The notes beneath the pieces were generated by a model. That model saw only the letters and a list, made by a program, of their open reading frames with translations, had not been told where the DNA came from and ran no database searches. 64,000 nt of DNA, from positions 1-64,000 of the forward strand of contig NZ_JAJNQN010000005.1 of NCBI RefSeq assembly GCF_022227845.1, in the 5' to 3' direction. The number at the start of each line of letters is the position of its first letter. Position 1 is the stretch's first letter. The stretch is from Ectothiorhodospira lacustris (GTDB lineage Bacteria; Pseudomonadota; Gammaproteobacteria; Ectothiorhodospirales; Ectothiorhodospiraceae). Below are positions 8,492-18,024 of the stretch, in pieces. The position numbers and the translations under genes were made by a program.

Positions 8492-9427
8492 TCACGGCCC
8501 GATCAGGGCATCCACGTGCACACAGGCCGACCGCCCCAGGGACGACAGGGCATACCCCCCTTCAAGACAGGACACCACCCGCCCTTCACCATGACGCTGG
8601 GCAATCTCCCGCAGTTTGCGCGTCACCCAGGCGTAGTCGTCCTCAATGAGCATGAAGTCGGCCATGTCCTCCTCCCGATGGGCATCAAAACCGGCTGAGA
8701 TCATCATCAGCTGGGGCCGGAAGGCCTCCAGAGCCGGCAGCCAGTGCTCCGCCACCGCTTCTCGGAAATCCGTACCCGTCGTCCCCTTGGGCAGCGGCAC
8801 ACCGACGATATGCGAGGTATCCGCCTCCGTGCCGGTAAAGGGATAGAAGGGGTGCTGGAAGGTGGAACAGAACATCACCCGTGGCTCATTCCGGAAGATC
8901 TCTTCCGTCCCATTACCGTGGTGGACATCAAAATCCACCACCGCCACTCGCTCCAGACCGTGACGCGCCAAGGCATGGGCGGCCCCTACTGCAATGTTGT
9001 TGAAGATGCAAAAACCCATGGCGCGGGCACGCTCCGCGTGGTGACCCGGGGGGCGCACGCTGCAGAAAGCCGAGTTGGCCTCACCGCCCATGACCAGATC
9101 CACCGCCAGGATGGTCGCCCCCGCCGCGCGCCGGGCCGCCTGCAGGGTATGCTCGGTCATCACCGTGTCCCCCTCATCCAGACAGACCATCCCGCCCACG
9201 CCCGGTGCCGAGGCCTCCACCCAGTCAATATAATCCTCGGCATGGACGCGCAGCAGCTGTTCCCGGGTGACCAGGGGCGCGTCGTAATAGCGCAGCAACA
9301 TACCCAGCCCCGAGGCCAGCATGCGATCATCAATGGCCGCCAGACGCTCAGGCACCTCAGGATGATGTGTGGCAACCCGATGCAGGGTACAGTCATGATG
9401 GGTGATGAATGCGATGGTCATGGTCAT
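8492..9427 (-). CDS. Class II histone-deacetylase-like (AcuC-type) deacetylase
   Basis: 311-residue Zn-dependent deacetylase of the arginase/deacetylase superfamily. The active-site sequence is intact: RPPGHHAERARAMGFCIFNN with the paired His, VDFDVHHGNGTEEIF with the Asp and His zinc ligands, and ISAGFDAHREED with the third ligand Asp; EGGYAL near the C-terminus is the late motif. ATG 9427 was chosen because AAGGAG lies 5 nt upstream; longer frames lack such a site. Substrates in this family are acetyl-lysine proteins, acetylpolyamines or small amides. The divergent neighbour encodes a Pat-like protein acetyltransferase, suggesting reversible protein acetylation (inference). Confidence 0.9.
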   Translation of the reverse strand: MTMTIAFITHHDCTLHRVATHHPEVPERLAAIDDRMLASGLGMLLRYYDAPLVTREQLLRVHAEDYIDWVEASAPGVGGMVCLDEGDTVMTEHTLQAARRAAGATILAVDLVMGGEANSAFCSVRPPGHHAERARAMGFCIFNNIAVGAAHALARHGLERVAVVDFDVHHGNGTEEIFRNEPRVMFCSTFQHPFYPFTGTEADTSHIVGVPLPKGTTGTDFREAVAEHWLPALEAFRPQLMMISAGFDAHREEDMADFMLIEDDYAWVTRKLREIAQRHGEGRVVSCLEGGYALSSLGRSACVHVDALIGP

Positions 9428-9588
9428 GGACTCCTTGATAGTCGTGACCATACTACCGCGAAGCAGTGCAGCAAAAAGAGGCGCGCAAACTGATGAAAGC
9501 CCTACTCGGAAAGCGGTTTCGCCGCACCGCAGCATCCACCGTACTATACTCGGACGAACACTCACTCAGGGGCATCGACCGTCGAATC

Positions 9589-12270
9589 ATGGGACCTCAC
9601 TTTCTCAGCCGCATCTTCACCCCTCGCAGCGTGGCCGTCATCGGCGCCAGCGAGCGGCCCAACGCCCTCGGCACCCTGGTCTTCAGCAACCTCATCGATG
9701 CCGGCTTCAATGGCGAGCTCTACCCGATCAATCCCAAGCATGAGAACGTCCAGGGTCGCAAGGCCTACCCGGATGTGGAAGCCATCGGTCGTCCGGTGGA
9801 CATGGTGGTCGTGGCCACGCCCGCGCGCACGGTGCCCGGCATCCTGCGTCATTGCGGCGAACACGGGGTAAAAGGCGCCGTGGTCCTGTCCGCCGGGTTC
9901 AGCGAGGGTGGCCGGGTGGGCAAGCGCCTGGAACAGGAAGTGATGGAGATCGCCAAGGAGTACGATCTGCGTCTCCTCGGTCCCAACTGCCTGGGCATCA
10001 TGCGTCCCAGCCGGGGCATGAACGCCACTTTCAGCAATAACCGGGCCCAGCCCGGCAACCTGGCCCTGGTCTCCCAGTCCGGCGCCATCTGCACCGGCAT
10101 CCTGGACTGGGCGGAAAGCCAGGAGATCGGCTTTTCCGCCGTGGTCTCCATGGGCGATGCCTCGGACGTGGACTTCGGCGAGGTGCTGGACTACCTGGCC
10201 CTGGACCGGGAGACCCGCAGCATCCTGGTCTATGTGGAAGGGGTCCGCAACGCCCGACGATTCATGAGCGGCCTGAGGGCAGCGGCCCGCATGAAACCGG
10301 TCATTGTCATCAAATCAGGTCGTCATGCGGAAGGCTCAAGGGCGGCCATGTCCCATACCGGCGCCCTGGTCGGGGCCGACGATGTCTTCGACGCCGCCCT
10401 GGAGCGCGCCGGCGCCGTGCGGGCCATGACCATCCAGCAACTGTTCTCCGCGGCCCGCATCCTCTCCAGCGGCTACAAGATCGAAGGCAATCGACTGGCC
10501 ATCGTCACCAACGCGGGCGGCCCCGGCGTGATGGCCACGGACCGGGCCGTGGAACTGGATATCACCATGGCCCAACTCAGCGCCGCCACCATGGAAAAGC
10601 TGAACAAGGCCCTGCCGGACCAGTGGTCCCACGGTAATCCCATTGACCTTCTGGGGGATGCGGATGATGGTCGTTTCGATGCGGCCCTCAAGGCCTGCCT
10701 GGATGATGAAGGCGTGGACGGCACCATCGTCATGCTCACCCCCCAGGCCATGACCGATCCCCTGGGCGTGGCAAAGACCATCACCCCGATGGCCCGCAAG
10801 GCACGGAAACCGGTACTGGCCTGCTGGATGGGAGACAAGCAGGTTCGCGCCGCCCGGGAACACTTCACCCGGGAACGGCTACCCCACTTCACTACCCCGG
10901 AAGCCTCGGTGGAGGCCTTTGCCTATCTGGCCGCCCACAAGCGTAACCAGCGCCTGCTGCTGCAGGTGCCCGGCCCGCTCTCCGACCGCACCCGCACCGA
11001 CGTGCAGGGTGCCCGGCTCATCATCGAAAGCGCCCTGTCCGAAGGCCGCAAGGTCCTGAGCACCATGGAATCCAAGGCGATATTGTCCGCCTTTCGCATT
11101 CCGGTCACCCAGACCATGCGCGCCAACACCGCCAGTGAGGCCCTGGTGGCCGCCGGCACGGTGGGCTATCCCGTGGCCATGAAGATCGACTCCCCGGACA
11201 TCACCCACAAATCCGACGTGCAGGGGGTACGGCTGAACATCGCCAGCGCCGAATCCGTGCGCAGCGCCTTCCAGACCATGATCGAGGACACCCGGCGCCT
11301 GCGCCCCGACGCCCGCATCAACGGCGTCACCATCGAGCGCATGCACAAGAGCACCTATGGTCGAGAACTGATGGTGGGTGTACTTCGGGACCCGGTGTTC
11401 GGCCCGGTGATCAGCTTCGGCGCCGGCGGGACTTCCGTGGAAGTCATCAAGGACCGGGCCGTGGCCCTGCCGCCCCTGAACGAGGTCATCATCGAGGGCA
11501 TGATCGCCCGCACCAAGGTGGCCAAGCTGCTCAAGGAATTCCGCAACATGCCGGCGGTAGACGACGAAGCCCTGGAACAGGTGCTGCTGCGGGTTTCGGA
11601 GATGGTCTGTGAACTACCGGAAATCCAGGACATGGACATCAACCCCCTGATCGCCGATGAGCGGGGACTGGCTGCGGTGGATGCCCGCCTCTCCGTGGAC
11701 TATCCCCCGTCGATGCCGGACCGCTATGCCCACATGGCCATCCACCCCTACCCTGCCCATTTGGTGAACCAGTGGCAACTGCCGGACGGTGTCAACCTGA
11801 CCATTCGCCCGATCCGACCGGAGGATGCCAAGATCGAGCAGGAGTTCGTGCGCAACCTTTCACCGGAGGCGCGCTATTTCCGCTTCATGCAGGCGGTGCA
11901 TGAACTCACCCCCCACATGCTGGTGCGCTTCACCCAGATCGACTATGACCGGGAGATGGCCCTGATCGCCGTACGTGAGCAGCCGGACGGCTCGGAACTG
12001 CAGATCGCCGTGGCCCGTTACACCGCCAACCCGGACCAGCAGAGCTGCGAGTTCGGCCTGGTGGTGGCGGACGAATGGCAGGGCCGGGGCATCGGGTCGC
12101 ACCTGATGAACGAACTCATGGACGTCGCCCGCTCCCGGGGCCTGCGCACCATGGAAGGGGAGGTGCTGTCCCAGAACACCAACATGATCGCCCTCATGCA
12201 CCGGCTGGGCTTCACCTCCCGCAATAGCCACGAGGATGACGGCATCAAGGTGGTGAGCAAGCGGCTCTGA
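9589..12270 (+). CDS. Pat-type protein lysine acetyltransferase (acyl-CoA synthetase-like plus GNAT)
   Basis: 893 residues, close to E. coli PatZ (886). Residues about 1-690 are an NDP-forming acyl-CoA-synthetase-like region: CoA-binding FTPRSVAVIGASERPNALG, succinyl-CoA-ligase-like LVSQSGAICTGILDW and SHTGALVGADDVFDAAL, and an ATP-grasp part with DITHKSDVQGV. The C-terminal 170 residues are a GNAT domain beginning NLTIRPIRPEDAKIEQEF, with acetyl-CoA-binding EWQGRGIGSHLM. Such enzymes acetylate lysines, classically on acetyl-CoA synthetase. The start ATG 9589 is where family similarity begins; longer frames exist. It is divergent from the AcuC-type deacetylase with 161 bp between. Confidence 0.9.
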   Translation: MGPHFLSRIFTPRSVAVIGASERPNALGTLVFSNLIDAGFNGELYPINPKHENVQGRKAYPDVEAIGRPVDMVVVATPARTVPGILRHCGEHGVKGAVVLSAGFSEGGRVGKRLEQEVMEIAKEYDLRLLGPNCLGIMRPSRGMNATFSNNRAQPGNLALVSQSGAICTGILDWAESQEIGFSAVVSMGDASDVDFGEVLDYLALDRETRSILVYVEGVRNARRFMSGLRAAARMKPVIVIKSGRHAEGSRAAMSHTGALVGADDVFDAALERAGAVRAMTIQQLFSAARILSSGYKIEGNRLAIVTNAGGPGVMATDRAVELDITMAQLSAATMEKLNKALPDQWSHGNPIDLLGDADDGRFDAALKACLDDEGVDGTIVMLTPQAMTDPLGVAKTITPMARKARKPVLACWMGDKQVRAAREHFTRERLPHFTTPEASVEAFAYLAAHKRNQRLLLQVPGPLSDRTRTDVQGARLIIESALSEGRKVLSTMESKAILSAFRIPVTQTMRANTASEALVAAGTVGYPVAMKIDSPDITHKSDVQGVRLNIASAESVRSAFQTMIEDTRRLRPDARINGVTIERMHKSTYGRELMVGVLRDPVFGPVISFGAGGTSVEVIKDRAVALPPLNEVIIEGMIARTKVAKLLKEFRNMPAVDDEALEQVLLRVSEMVCELPEIQDMDINPLIADERGLAAVDARLSVDYPPSMPDRYAHMAIHPYPAHLVNQWQLPDGVNLTIRPIRPEDAKIEQEFVRNLSPEARYFRFMQAVHELTPHMLVRFTQIDYDREMALIAVREQPDGSELQIAVARYTANPDQQSCEFGLVVADEWQGRGIGSHLMNELMDVARSRGLRTMEGEVLSQNTNMIALMHRLGFTSRNSHEDDGIKVVSKRL

Positions 12271-12286
12271 ACCTCATCAAGCGCCG

Positions 12287-15200
12287 TCAGCTGCCGAACA
12301 GGACCGCATAGAACAGCGGCACCGCCAACAGGGTCAGCAGAGATGCCAGGGCCAGGCCGAACATGATGGCGATGGCCATGGGGGCCCAGAACGGACCGGA
12401 CAGGGCCAGGGGAATCATGCCCAGCACCGTGGTCAGGGCCGCCAGCATCACCGGGCGGACGCGGCTCACCGCCGCCTCCACCAGGGCTTGGCGCGTATCC
12501 TCCGCCCGCTCCATCTCCAGATCGATCTGCTCCACCATCACGATGGCGTTCTTGATGATCATGCCTGACAGGCTCATCACCCCCAGCAGCGCCATGAAGC
12601 CGAAGGGCTGCTGCAGCAACAGCAGGCCCGCGCTGACGCCCACCACCCCCAAAGGCACGGTCAGCAGGATGATCAGGGAACGGCGGTAGCTGTTGAACTG
12701 GGCCATGAGCACCAACGCCATCAGCCCCAGCACCACCGGCACCGGCTGCAGGACGCCCCGCTGGGCCTCGGCAGACTTGGCCGCCTCCCCGTCCCAGGCC
12801 AAGCGATAGCCCACCGGCAGCGGCAGATCCTCCACCGCACGGGCCAGATCCCGCACCACCTCATGGGCAGTGGCGCCGGGCACCAGATCCATCTGCAGGG
12901 TCAGCGCCCGTTCCCGGTCCAGGCGCCAGATCACGGCGTCTTCCCAAACCACGGAAATATCGGCCACCTGCAGCAGGGGCACCGGCCGGTTTCCCTGTTC
13001 GGGCCAGATCACCATGGTCTCCACCCGGGTGGGATCGGTGCGCTCCTCCAGGGGAAAACGCCAGACAATCGGGATGCGCTTGTCATCTTCCAGATACACG
13101 CCGATGGTCTGGCCGGCAAAGGCCGTGGCCAGGGCCTCGGCCACGGCGGCACTGGTGATATTGGCTCGGCGGGCGCGTTCCTGGTCCACCTGGACCTGGA
13201 TCTGCGGTGTCTTGTCCCGCCAGTTAGGGTACACATGGGCCACCCTGGTATCGGCACGCAGCCGTGTTGCGGCCTCCTCCGCCAGTTCCCGCAGCACCAC
13301 CCGGTCAGGCCCCAGGATGCGCAGCATCACCGGATAGCGCACCGGGTCGCCCAACTGCATGGGCCGCACCCGGGGTTCGGCATCGGGAAAGCCCTCGCGC
13401 ATGAAGCTCAGGGTCCGGGCCATCATCGGCTCCAGGTCCCTGACCTCATGGAGATTGACCAGAATCTGACCAAACGCGGGATTGGGACTTTCGGGCAACA
13501 TGGGCAGATAGAAACGGGGCGTCCCCTCGCCGATGAAGGCCGTCACCGTGTCCACCTCCTCGTGTGAACCCAGCCAGTCCTCAATGGCCGCCATGTCGGC
13601 GGCGGTGTGGGTGATGCGACTGCCCTCCGGCAACCAGTAGTCCACCATGAACTGCGCCCGCTGCGCCGGCGGGAAAAAAATCTGAGGCACCAGCATGAAA
13701 CCCAGCACCGCCACGATCAGCAGACCCACGAAGGTGGCCATAGCCGTGCGCCGCCAGACGAGCAGCTTGTCAAGCAGCCGGCGAAAGCCCCTATACAGAC
13801 GTCCCCCATAGGGGTCCTGACCTTCCCCGCCGGAGCGGACCTTCATCCAGCGATGGCACATCACCGGCGTGACCGTGATGGCCAGCACCCAGCTCAGCAA
13901 CAGACTGAAGCCCACCACCCAGAACAGGGAGCGGGTGAACTCACCGGTGGCCGTATTAGTCAGGGCAATGGGTGAGAAGGCCAGCACCGCGACCAGAGTG
14001 GCCGAAAGTAGCGGCAAGGCCGTCTCGGCCACCGCCTCCCGCGCCGCCTCCAACCGGTCCAGACCCCGCTGCATCTTCACATAGGTGAGTTCCGCCACCA
14101 CGATGGCGTTGTCCACCATCATGCCCAGTACGATCACCAGCGCCCCCAGAGAAACCCGGTGCAGATCGATACCGGCGATCCACATGGCGATAAAAGTGGC
14201 CAGGATGGTGAACGGCACCCCGGAACCCACGATCAGCCCGGTGCGCAACCCCAGGGAAATCAGTAGCACAGCGATGACGATCGCCACCGCCATAGCCAGA
14301 TTGACCATGAATTCGTTGATGGCCGTGCGCACCTCCCGGGGCTGGTCGGCGATGATGCCGAAAGCCATGCCCACCGGCAGGGTACGGGTGATCGCCTCCA
14401 GGCGCTCGTTCACCAGGCGTCCCAGATCCACCACGTTCACCCCCGACGTGGGCACGATGCCGATGGCCAGGGCCGGGGTCCCGTCATAGCGCAGCAGGGC
14501 CTCCGGCGGGTCGGCAAAGCCCCGGCGCACCTCGGCAAAATCCCGCAGATAGACCAGATTGCCGGTAACCGAACTGCGAATGGCCAGGTCCCGGATCTGG
14601 TCCAGAGACTCGAATACTCCGCTGGCAAAGATACGCACCTGCCGAGGCCCCAGTTCCACAAACCCCGCCGGGGCCACCACGTTCTGACGGTTCAGGGCCT
14701 GCACCACCAGATGGGGGGTCAGCCCCATCTCGGCGATCTTGTCCCGGGAGGTCTCCACGAACACCCGCTCCCCCTGGGCACCGAAGATCTCCACCTTGGC
14801 CACCCCGGGTACCCGCAGCAGCTCCCGACGCACGGTATCGGTGATGCGGTCCAGGTCATCGTAGCCGTACCCTTCCCCCGTGAGCGACAGCAGCATGGCG
14901 AAAACATCCCCGTACTCGTCATCCACGAAGGGGCCGACGACACCCTCCGGCAAGGCCAGGGCCGCCTCACTGACCTTGTGGCGCAGTTCATCCCAGATCT
15001 GGCGCAGCTGCTCGGCCCCGTGCCGCTCCTGGATATCGACGAAGATCACCGAGACCCCGTCCCGACTGTAGGACTCCACCTGATCCAGTACCCCCATCTG
15101 CTGGATCTTGAGCTCGATGCGCTCGGTCACCTCCTGCTCCACCCGCACTGCCCGGGCGCCAGGATATTCGGTGTAGACCACGGCGGTACGCACCGTGAAC

Positions 15201-15316
15201 TCCGGGTCTTCCAGCTGCCCCAGCTGGGTGTAGGCGATCATGCCGACCAGCACCAGCAACACCACCACGAAGCCCACGAAACGGCCATTGCGAATGGACC
15301 AGACGGCGGCATTCAT
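12287..15316 (-). CDS. RND efflux permease (HAE-1/AcrB-type)
   Basis: 1009-residue inner-membrane proton-driven pump subunit. The N-terminal helix (about 9-30) is followed by a periplasmic porter domain beginning LEDPEFTVRTAVVYTEYPGA, then a membrane half with the proton-relay helix LGMMVDNAIVVAE, and a second half with SLSGMIIKNAIVMVEQIDLE. Length fits single-polypeptide trimeric RND pumps. Its ATG overlaps the stop of the upstream adaptor gene by 4 nt, so the two are translationally coupled. No outer-membrane channel gene is adjacent, so a separate TolC would be needed. Substrate range cannot be read from the sequence. Confidence 0.93.
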   Translation of the reverse strand: MNAAVWSIRNGRFVGFVVVLLVLVGMIAYTQLGQLEDPEFTVRTAVVYTEYPGARAVRVEQEVTERIELKIQQMGVLDQVESYSRDGVSVIFVDIQERHGAEQLRQIWDELRHKVSEAALALPEGVVGPFVDDEYGDVFAMLLSLTGEGYGYDDLDRITDTVRRELLRVPGVAKVEIFGAQGERVFVETSRDKIAEMGLTPHLVVQALNRQNVVAPAGFVELGPRQVRIFASGVFESLDQIRDLAIRSSVTGNLVYLRDFAEVRRGFADPPEALLRYDGTPALAIGIVPTSGVNVVDLGRLVNERLEAITRTLPVGMAFGIIADQPREVRTAINEFMVNLAMAVAIVIAVLLISLGLRTGLIVGSGVPFTILATFIAMWIAGIDLHRVSLGALVIVLGMMVDNAIVVAELTYVKMQRGLDRLEAAREAVAETALPLLSATLVAVLAFSPIALTNTATGEFTRSLFWVVGFSLLLSWVLAITVTPVMCHRWMKVRSGGEGQDPYGGRLYRGFRRLLDKLLVWRRTAMATFVGLLIVAVLGFMLVPQIFFPPAQRAQFMVDYWLPEGSRITHTAADMAAIEDWLGSHEEVDTVTAFIGEGTPRFYLPMLPESPNPAFGQILVNLHEVRDLEPMMARTLSFMREGFPDAEPRVRPMQLGDPVRYPVMLRILGPDRVVLRELAEEAATRLRADTRVAHVYPNWRDKTPQIQVQVDQERARRANITSAAVAEALATAFAGQTIGVYLEDDKRIPIVWRFPLEERTDPTRVETMVIWPEQGNRPVPLLQVADISVVWEDAVIWRLDRERALTLQMDLVPGATAHEVVRDLARAVEDLPLPVGYRLAWDGEAAKSAEAQRGVLQPVPVVLGLMALVLMAQFNSYRRSLIILLTVPLGVVGVSAGLLLLQQPFGFMALLGVMSLSGMIIKNAIVMVEQIDLEMERAEDTRQALVEAAVSRVRPVMLAALTTVLGMIPLALSGPFWAPMAIAIMFGLALASLLTLLAVPLFYAVLFGS

Positions 15317-16443
15317 CGGCGCGCGCCCCGGATATCATCCTCGGTCAGCAACCGCACCCACTGGCCCTCTTCCAGATGTTGCACCCCGGCCACCACCACC
15401 CGCTGCCCGACCTGCAGGTCCCCCTTGATGCGCATGCCTTCGCGCTCCAGGGGACCCAGGCTCACCGGGACCCGGTGTACCCGCTCATCCGCCTCATCCA
15501 GACGCCAGACATGGTGTTCGCCCTGGTGCTCCAGCACCGCCGTCAGGGGCACCAGGAAATGATCGGCGATGCGCCCTTCCGGCAGGCCTGCGCGAAAATC
15601 CACTCGAGCGGTCATGCCCGGCAGGATCTGCCGGTCCGGGTTAGCCACGGCGATACGCACCGGGTAGGTCTGGGTGTCCTCATCCACATCCACCCCGATG
15701 GCCTTCAGGCGTCCGGGATAGTCGCGGTCCAGAGCGGCAAAATGCACATCTACCGACGTCAGGCGCTCCCGATGCACCACCAGGGTCTCCGGCATACCCA
15801 CCCGAAGCTCGATCACATCCAGGCGATCCAGCACAAAGACCACCCGCTGGGGACTGACCTGCTCGAAAGGCTCAATGGCACGCACCGCCACATGGGCATT
15901 GAAGGGCGACCGCAGCACGGTGTCCTCCAGGGCCGCCCGGGCCGTTGCCAGTCCTTCGGTCAGCGCATCCCGCTGCCCCCGGGCCTGGCGAAAACCGGCC
16001 TGGAGACGATCAAAATCGGCGCGACTGATGGTACCGTCGGCCACCAGAGTCCGACCCCGCTCAAAATTGGCCCGGGCCTCGGCCAGTTGCCCCTCGGCCG
16101 CCGCCAGCTGTCCCTCCAACTCACGCACCTTGAGCCGATAATCCCGGTCATCCAGGCGCGCCAGCTCGGTGCCGGCGAGGACATAATCCCCTAGATCCGC
16201 CCGCACCGAGACCACCTGGCCGGACACCCGGAAGGCCAGGCCGGTTCGTTCCGCCGCCTCGGCCCGGGCGCTGAAACTACGCGCCGCCAGTCCCGTCGGA
16301 CTTTCCAGGGCAACCGCCATCACCGGACGCGCCCGGGGTTCCGGCTCCGGTTCGGGCGGGCCGCCGCAGGCACTGAGCAGGCAGACAGCAAGCAGGGAAG
16401 ACACGAAAGGAAACCAGGGCCGGTTGGGAGCAAGAGGAGGCAT
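15313..16443 (-). CDS. RND periplasmic adaptor (membrane fusion lipoprotein)
   Basis: 376 residues from ATG 16443, which has an AAAGGA ribosome site 7 nt upstream. The N-terminus is a lipoprotein signal peptide ending LLSAC, so the mature protein is anchored by a lipidated Cys; a Pro-Glu repeat follows. Residues about 50-200 form the lipoyl and alpha-helical hairpin (SGQVVSVRADLGDYVLAGTE then a long coiled coil), followed by beta-barrel and membrane-proximal domains. It bridges the RND permease and an outer-membrane channel. It is first in the two-gene operon with the permease. Confidence 0.9.
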   Translation of the reverse strand: MPPLAPNRPWFPFVSSLLAVCLLSACGGPPEPEPEPRARPVMAVALESPTGLAARSFSARAEAAERTGLAFRVSGQVVSVRADLGDYVLAGTELARLDDRDYRLKVRELEGQLAAAEGQLAEARANFERGRTLVADGTISRADFDRLQAGFRQARGQRDALTEGLATARAALEDTVLRSPFNAHVAVRAIEPFEQVSPQRVVFVLDRLDVIELRVGMPETLVVHRERLTSVDVHFAALDRDYPGRLKAIGVDVDEDTQTYPVRIAVANPDRQILPGMTARVDFRAGLPEGRIADHFLVPLTAVLEHQGEHHVWRLDEADERVHRVPVSLGPLEREGMRIKGDLQVGQRVVVAGVQHLEEGQWVRLLTEDDIRGARR

Positions 16444-16609
16444 CCGTTCTTTCCTTTGGCAGATCGACATGGAGGTCAAACCGGGATATGGGGCCAGAAT
16501 AACAGGGATGGCAGGCGCTTCGAGACGGCTACAAAATCGAATTGACAGGAAAGGCCTGATTTGGGCGTTATCAATGACACGGCCGGGGCCGATGCATTAG
16601 TATGCGCTT

Positions 16610-17005
16610 ATGAATGACTCAGGCTCCTGGACACTCTGGCTGCTCGTACCCATGGCGTTGGTTGCAGGTATCGGCATCACCCTCTGGGCCACCACCCCGG
16701 AGCTATCCCTGCCCGAGCGTTCCATCATCGTGCATGTGCAGAACCGCACCGACGAGACCATCCCCACGGTGGAAATCGGTTACGCCAACGTCGATACCGA
16801 GCAGCACACCACCCTCCTGCAGTTACGGGCCGGAGAGACCCGCACCATCACCCTCAATCATGAACCGGGCCTGGGCTACAACATCGAGGCCCACCTGGCT
16901 GACGGCAGGGTGCTGGATATCTGTGGCGGCCGGCATCCCGAAAGCCGCGTGATGCGGGAAGTGATCACTCGGGATTCCATCCTCTCGGGCATCGGCCAAC
17001 CCTGA
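16610..17005 (+). CDS. Small membrane-anchored protein of unknown function
   Basis: 131 residues. A single hydrophobic segment (about 8-27, LWLLVPMALVAGIGITLWA) is followed by a soluble domain of about 100 residues, predicted to be extracytoplasmic and rich in beta-strand-like alternation (SIIVHVQNRTDETIPTVEIGY). One Cys lies in LDICGG. I do not recognise a family. It stands alone, divergent from the RND operon and convergent with the acuI/yhdH-like gene 8 nt away. Codon use and GC resemble the neighbours, which supports a real gene. Confidence 0.65.
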   Translation: MNDSGSWTLWLLVPMALVAGIGITLWATTPELSLPERSIIVHVQNRTDETIPTVEIGYANVDTEQHTTLLQLRAGETRTITLNHEPGLGYNIEAHLADGRVLDICGGRHPESRVMREVITRDSILSGIGQP

Positions 17006-17013
17006 TCGCCGAA

Positions 17014-18018
17014 TCAGGTTTCGGAGCGAAGATTCACCAGGATTCGCCCCCAGGTCCTACCCGCCAGCATGCGGCGGCTGAACTCGGGCAGCTGCGACAG
17101 GACAATCTCCTCACTCAAGATGGAATCCAGATGAGGAATCGCCCAGTCACTGCCCAGCCGCTCCCACAGGGGACCTCGCATGGGCAGGGGACAGTTGGCG
17201 GACGTCACCCCCAGCAGTGACACGCCCCGCAGGATGAAGGGCATGACCGTGGTGCGCAGATCCGCGCCACCGGCCAGCCCCACCACCACGATATTGCCCC
17301 AGTCATCCACGGTGCGAGCCAACCAGCCCAGGACTTCACCACCCAGCACGTCCACGGCGCCCGCCCAGCGGGCCGTCTCCAGCGGGCGAAAACCCATGGA
17401 CACACCATGCCGGTCCAGCACCTCCGACGCCCCCAACGACCTGAGCCAGGGGGCCATCTCCGGCTTCCCGGTGAGGGCCACCACCTCGTAGCCCTGGGCG
17501 GCCAGCAGGCTGATCGTCAGGGCGCCGACCCCGCCGCTGGCGCCGGTGACCAGGATCGGACCCATTTCAGGGCGCTGATGGTTTTCCTGAAAACGCTTGA
17601 AAATCAGGGCGGTGGTTAGCCCCGCCGTGCCCAGGATCATGGCCTGACGGCAATCCATTCCGGCAGGCAGGGGCACCACCCAGTCGGCGGGCACCCGGAT
17701 GCGACCGGCGAACCCCCCGTGGTGATACTCCCCCAGGCCCGCCCCGGTGACCAGTACCGGATCACCGGGCTTGAAGCGGGTATCCGAAGAAGCGATTACT
17801 TCACCGGCCGCATCGACGCCGCCCACAATGGGAGAACGACGCAGCACCCGACCGCTGCCGGTAATACCCAGGGCGTCCTTGTAGTTGAGCGAGGAATAAT
17901 GAACCGCCACCTCCACGTCCCCGGGCATGAGATCGGCCTCATCCATACGGATGAAATCGATGCGCTCAGGCCCTTGAGCCTGGTCACGTATCAGCAGGGC
18001 CGGGAAGGTGGCGTCCAT
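17014..18018 (-). CDS. Acryloyl-CoA reductase-like MDR oxidoreductase (AcuI/YhdH family)
   Basis: 334-residue NADPH-dependent medium-chain dehydrogenase/reductase without structural zinc ligands. The block SSLNYKDALGITGSGRVLR and PIVGGVDAAGEV are typical of AcuI/YhdH, as is YHHGGFAGRIRVP. The nucleotide-binding motif is VTGASGGVGALTISLLA. AcuI reduces toxic acryloyl-CoA to propionyl-CoA. Gene order here (fadL directly upstream, acyl-CoA ligase before that) is consistent with acyl-CoA detoxification during fatty-acid use. Its start lies 6 nt after the fadL stop codon, so co-transcription is likely. Confidence 0.9.
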   Translation of the reverse strand: MDATFPALLIRDQAQGPERIDFIRMDEADLMPGDVEVAVHYSSLNYKDALGITGSGRVLRRSPIVGGVDAAGEVIASSDTRFKPGDPVLVTGAGLGEYHHGGFAGRIRVPADWVVPLPAGMDCRQAMILGTAGLTTALIFKRFQENHQRPEMGPILVTGASGGVGALTISLLAAQGYEVVALTGKPEMAPWLRSLGASEVLDRHGVSMGFRPLETARWAGAVDVLGGEVLGWLARTVDDWGNIVVVGLAGGADLRTTVMPFILRGVSLLGVTSANCPLPMRGPLWERLGSDWAIPHLDSILSEEIVLSQLPEFSRRMLAGRTWGRILVNLRSET

Positions 18019-18024
18019 GAGACC

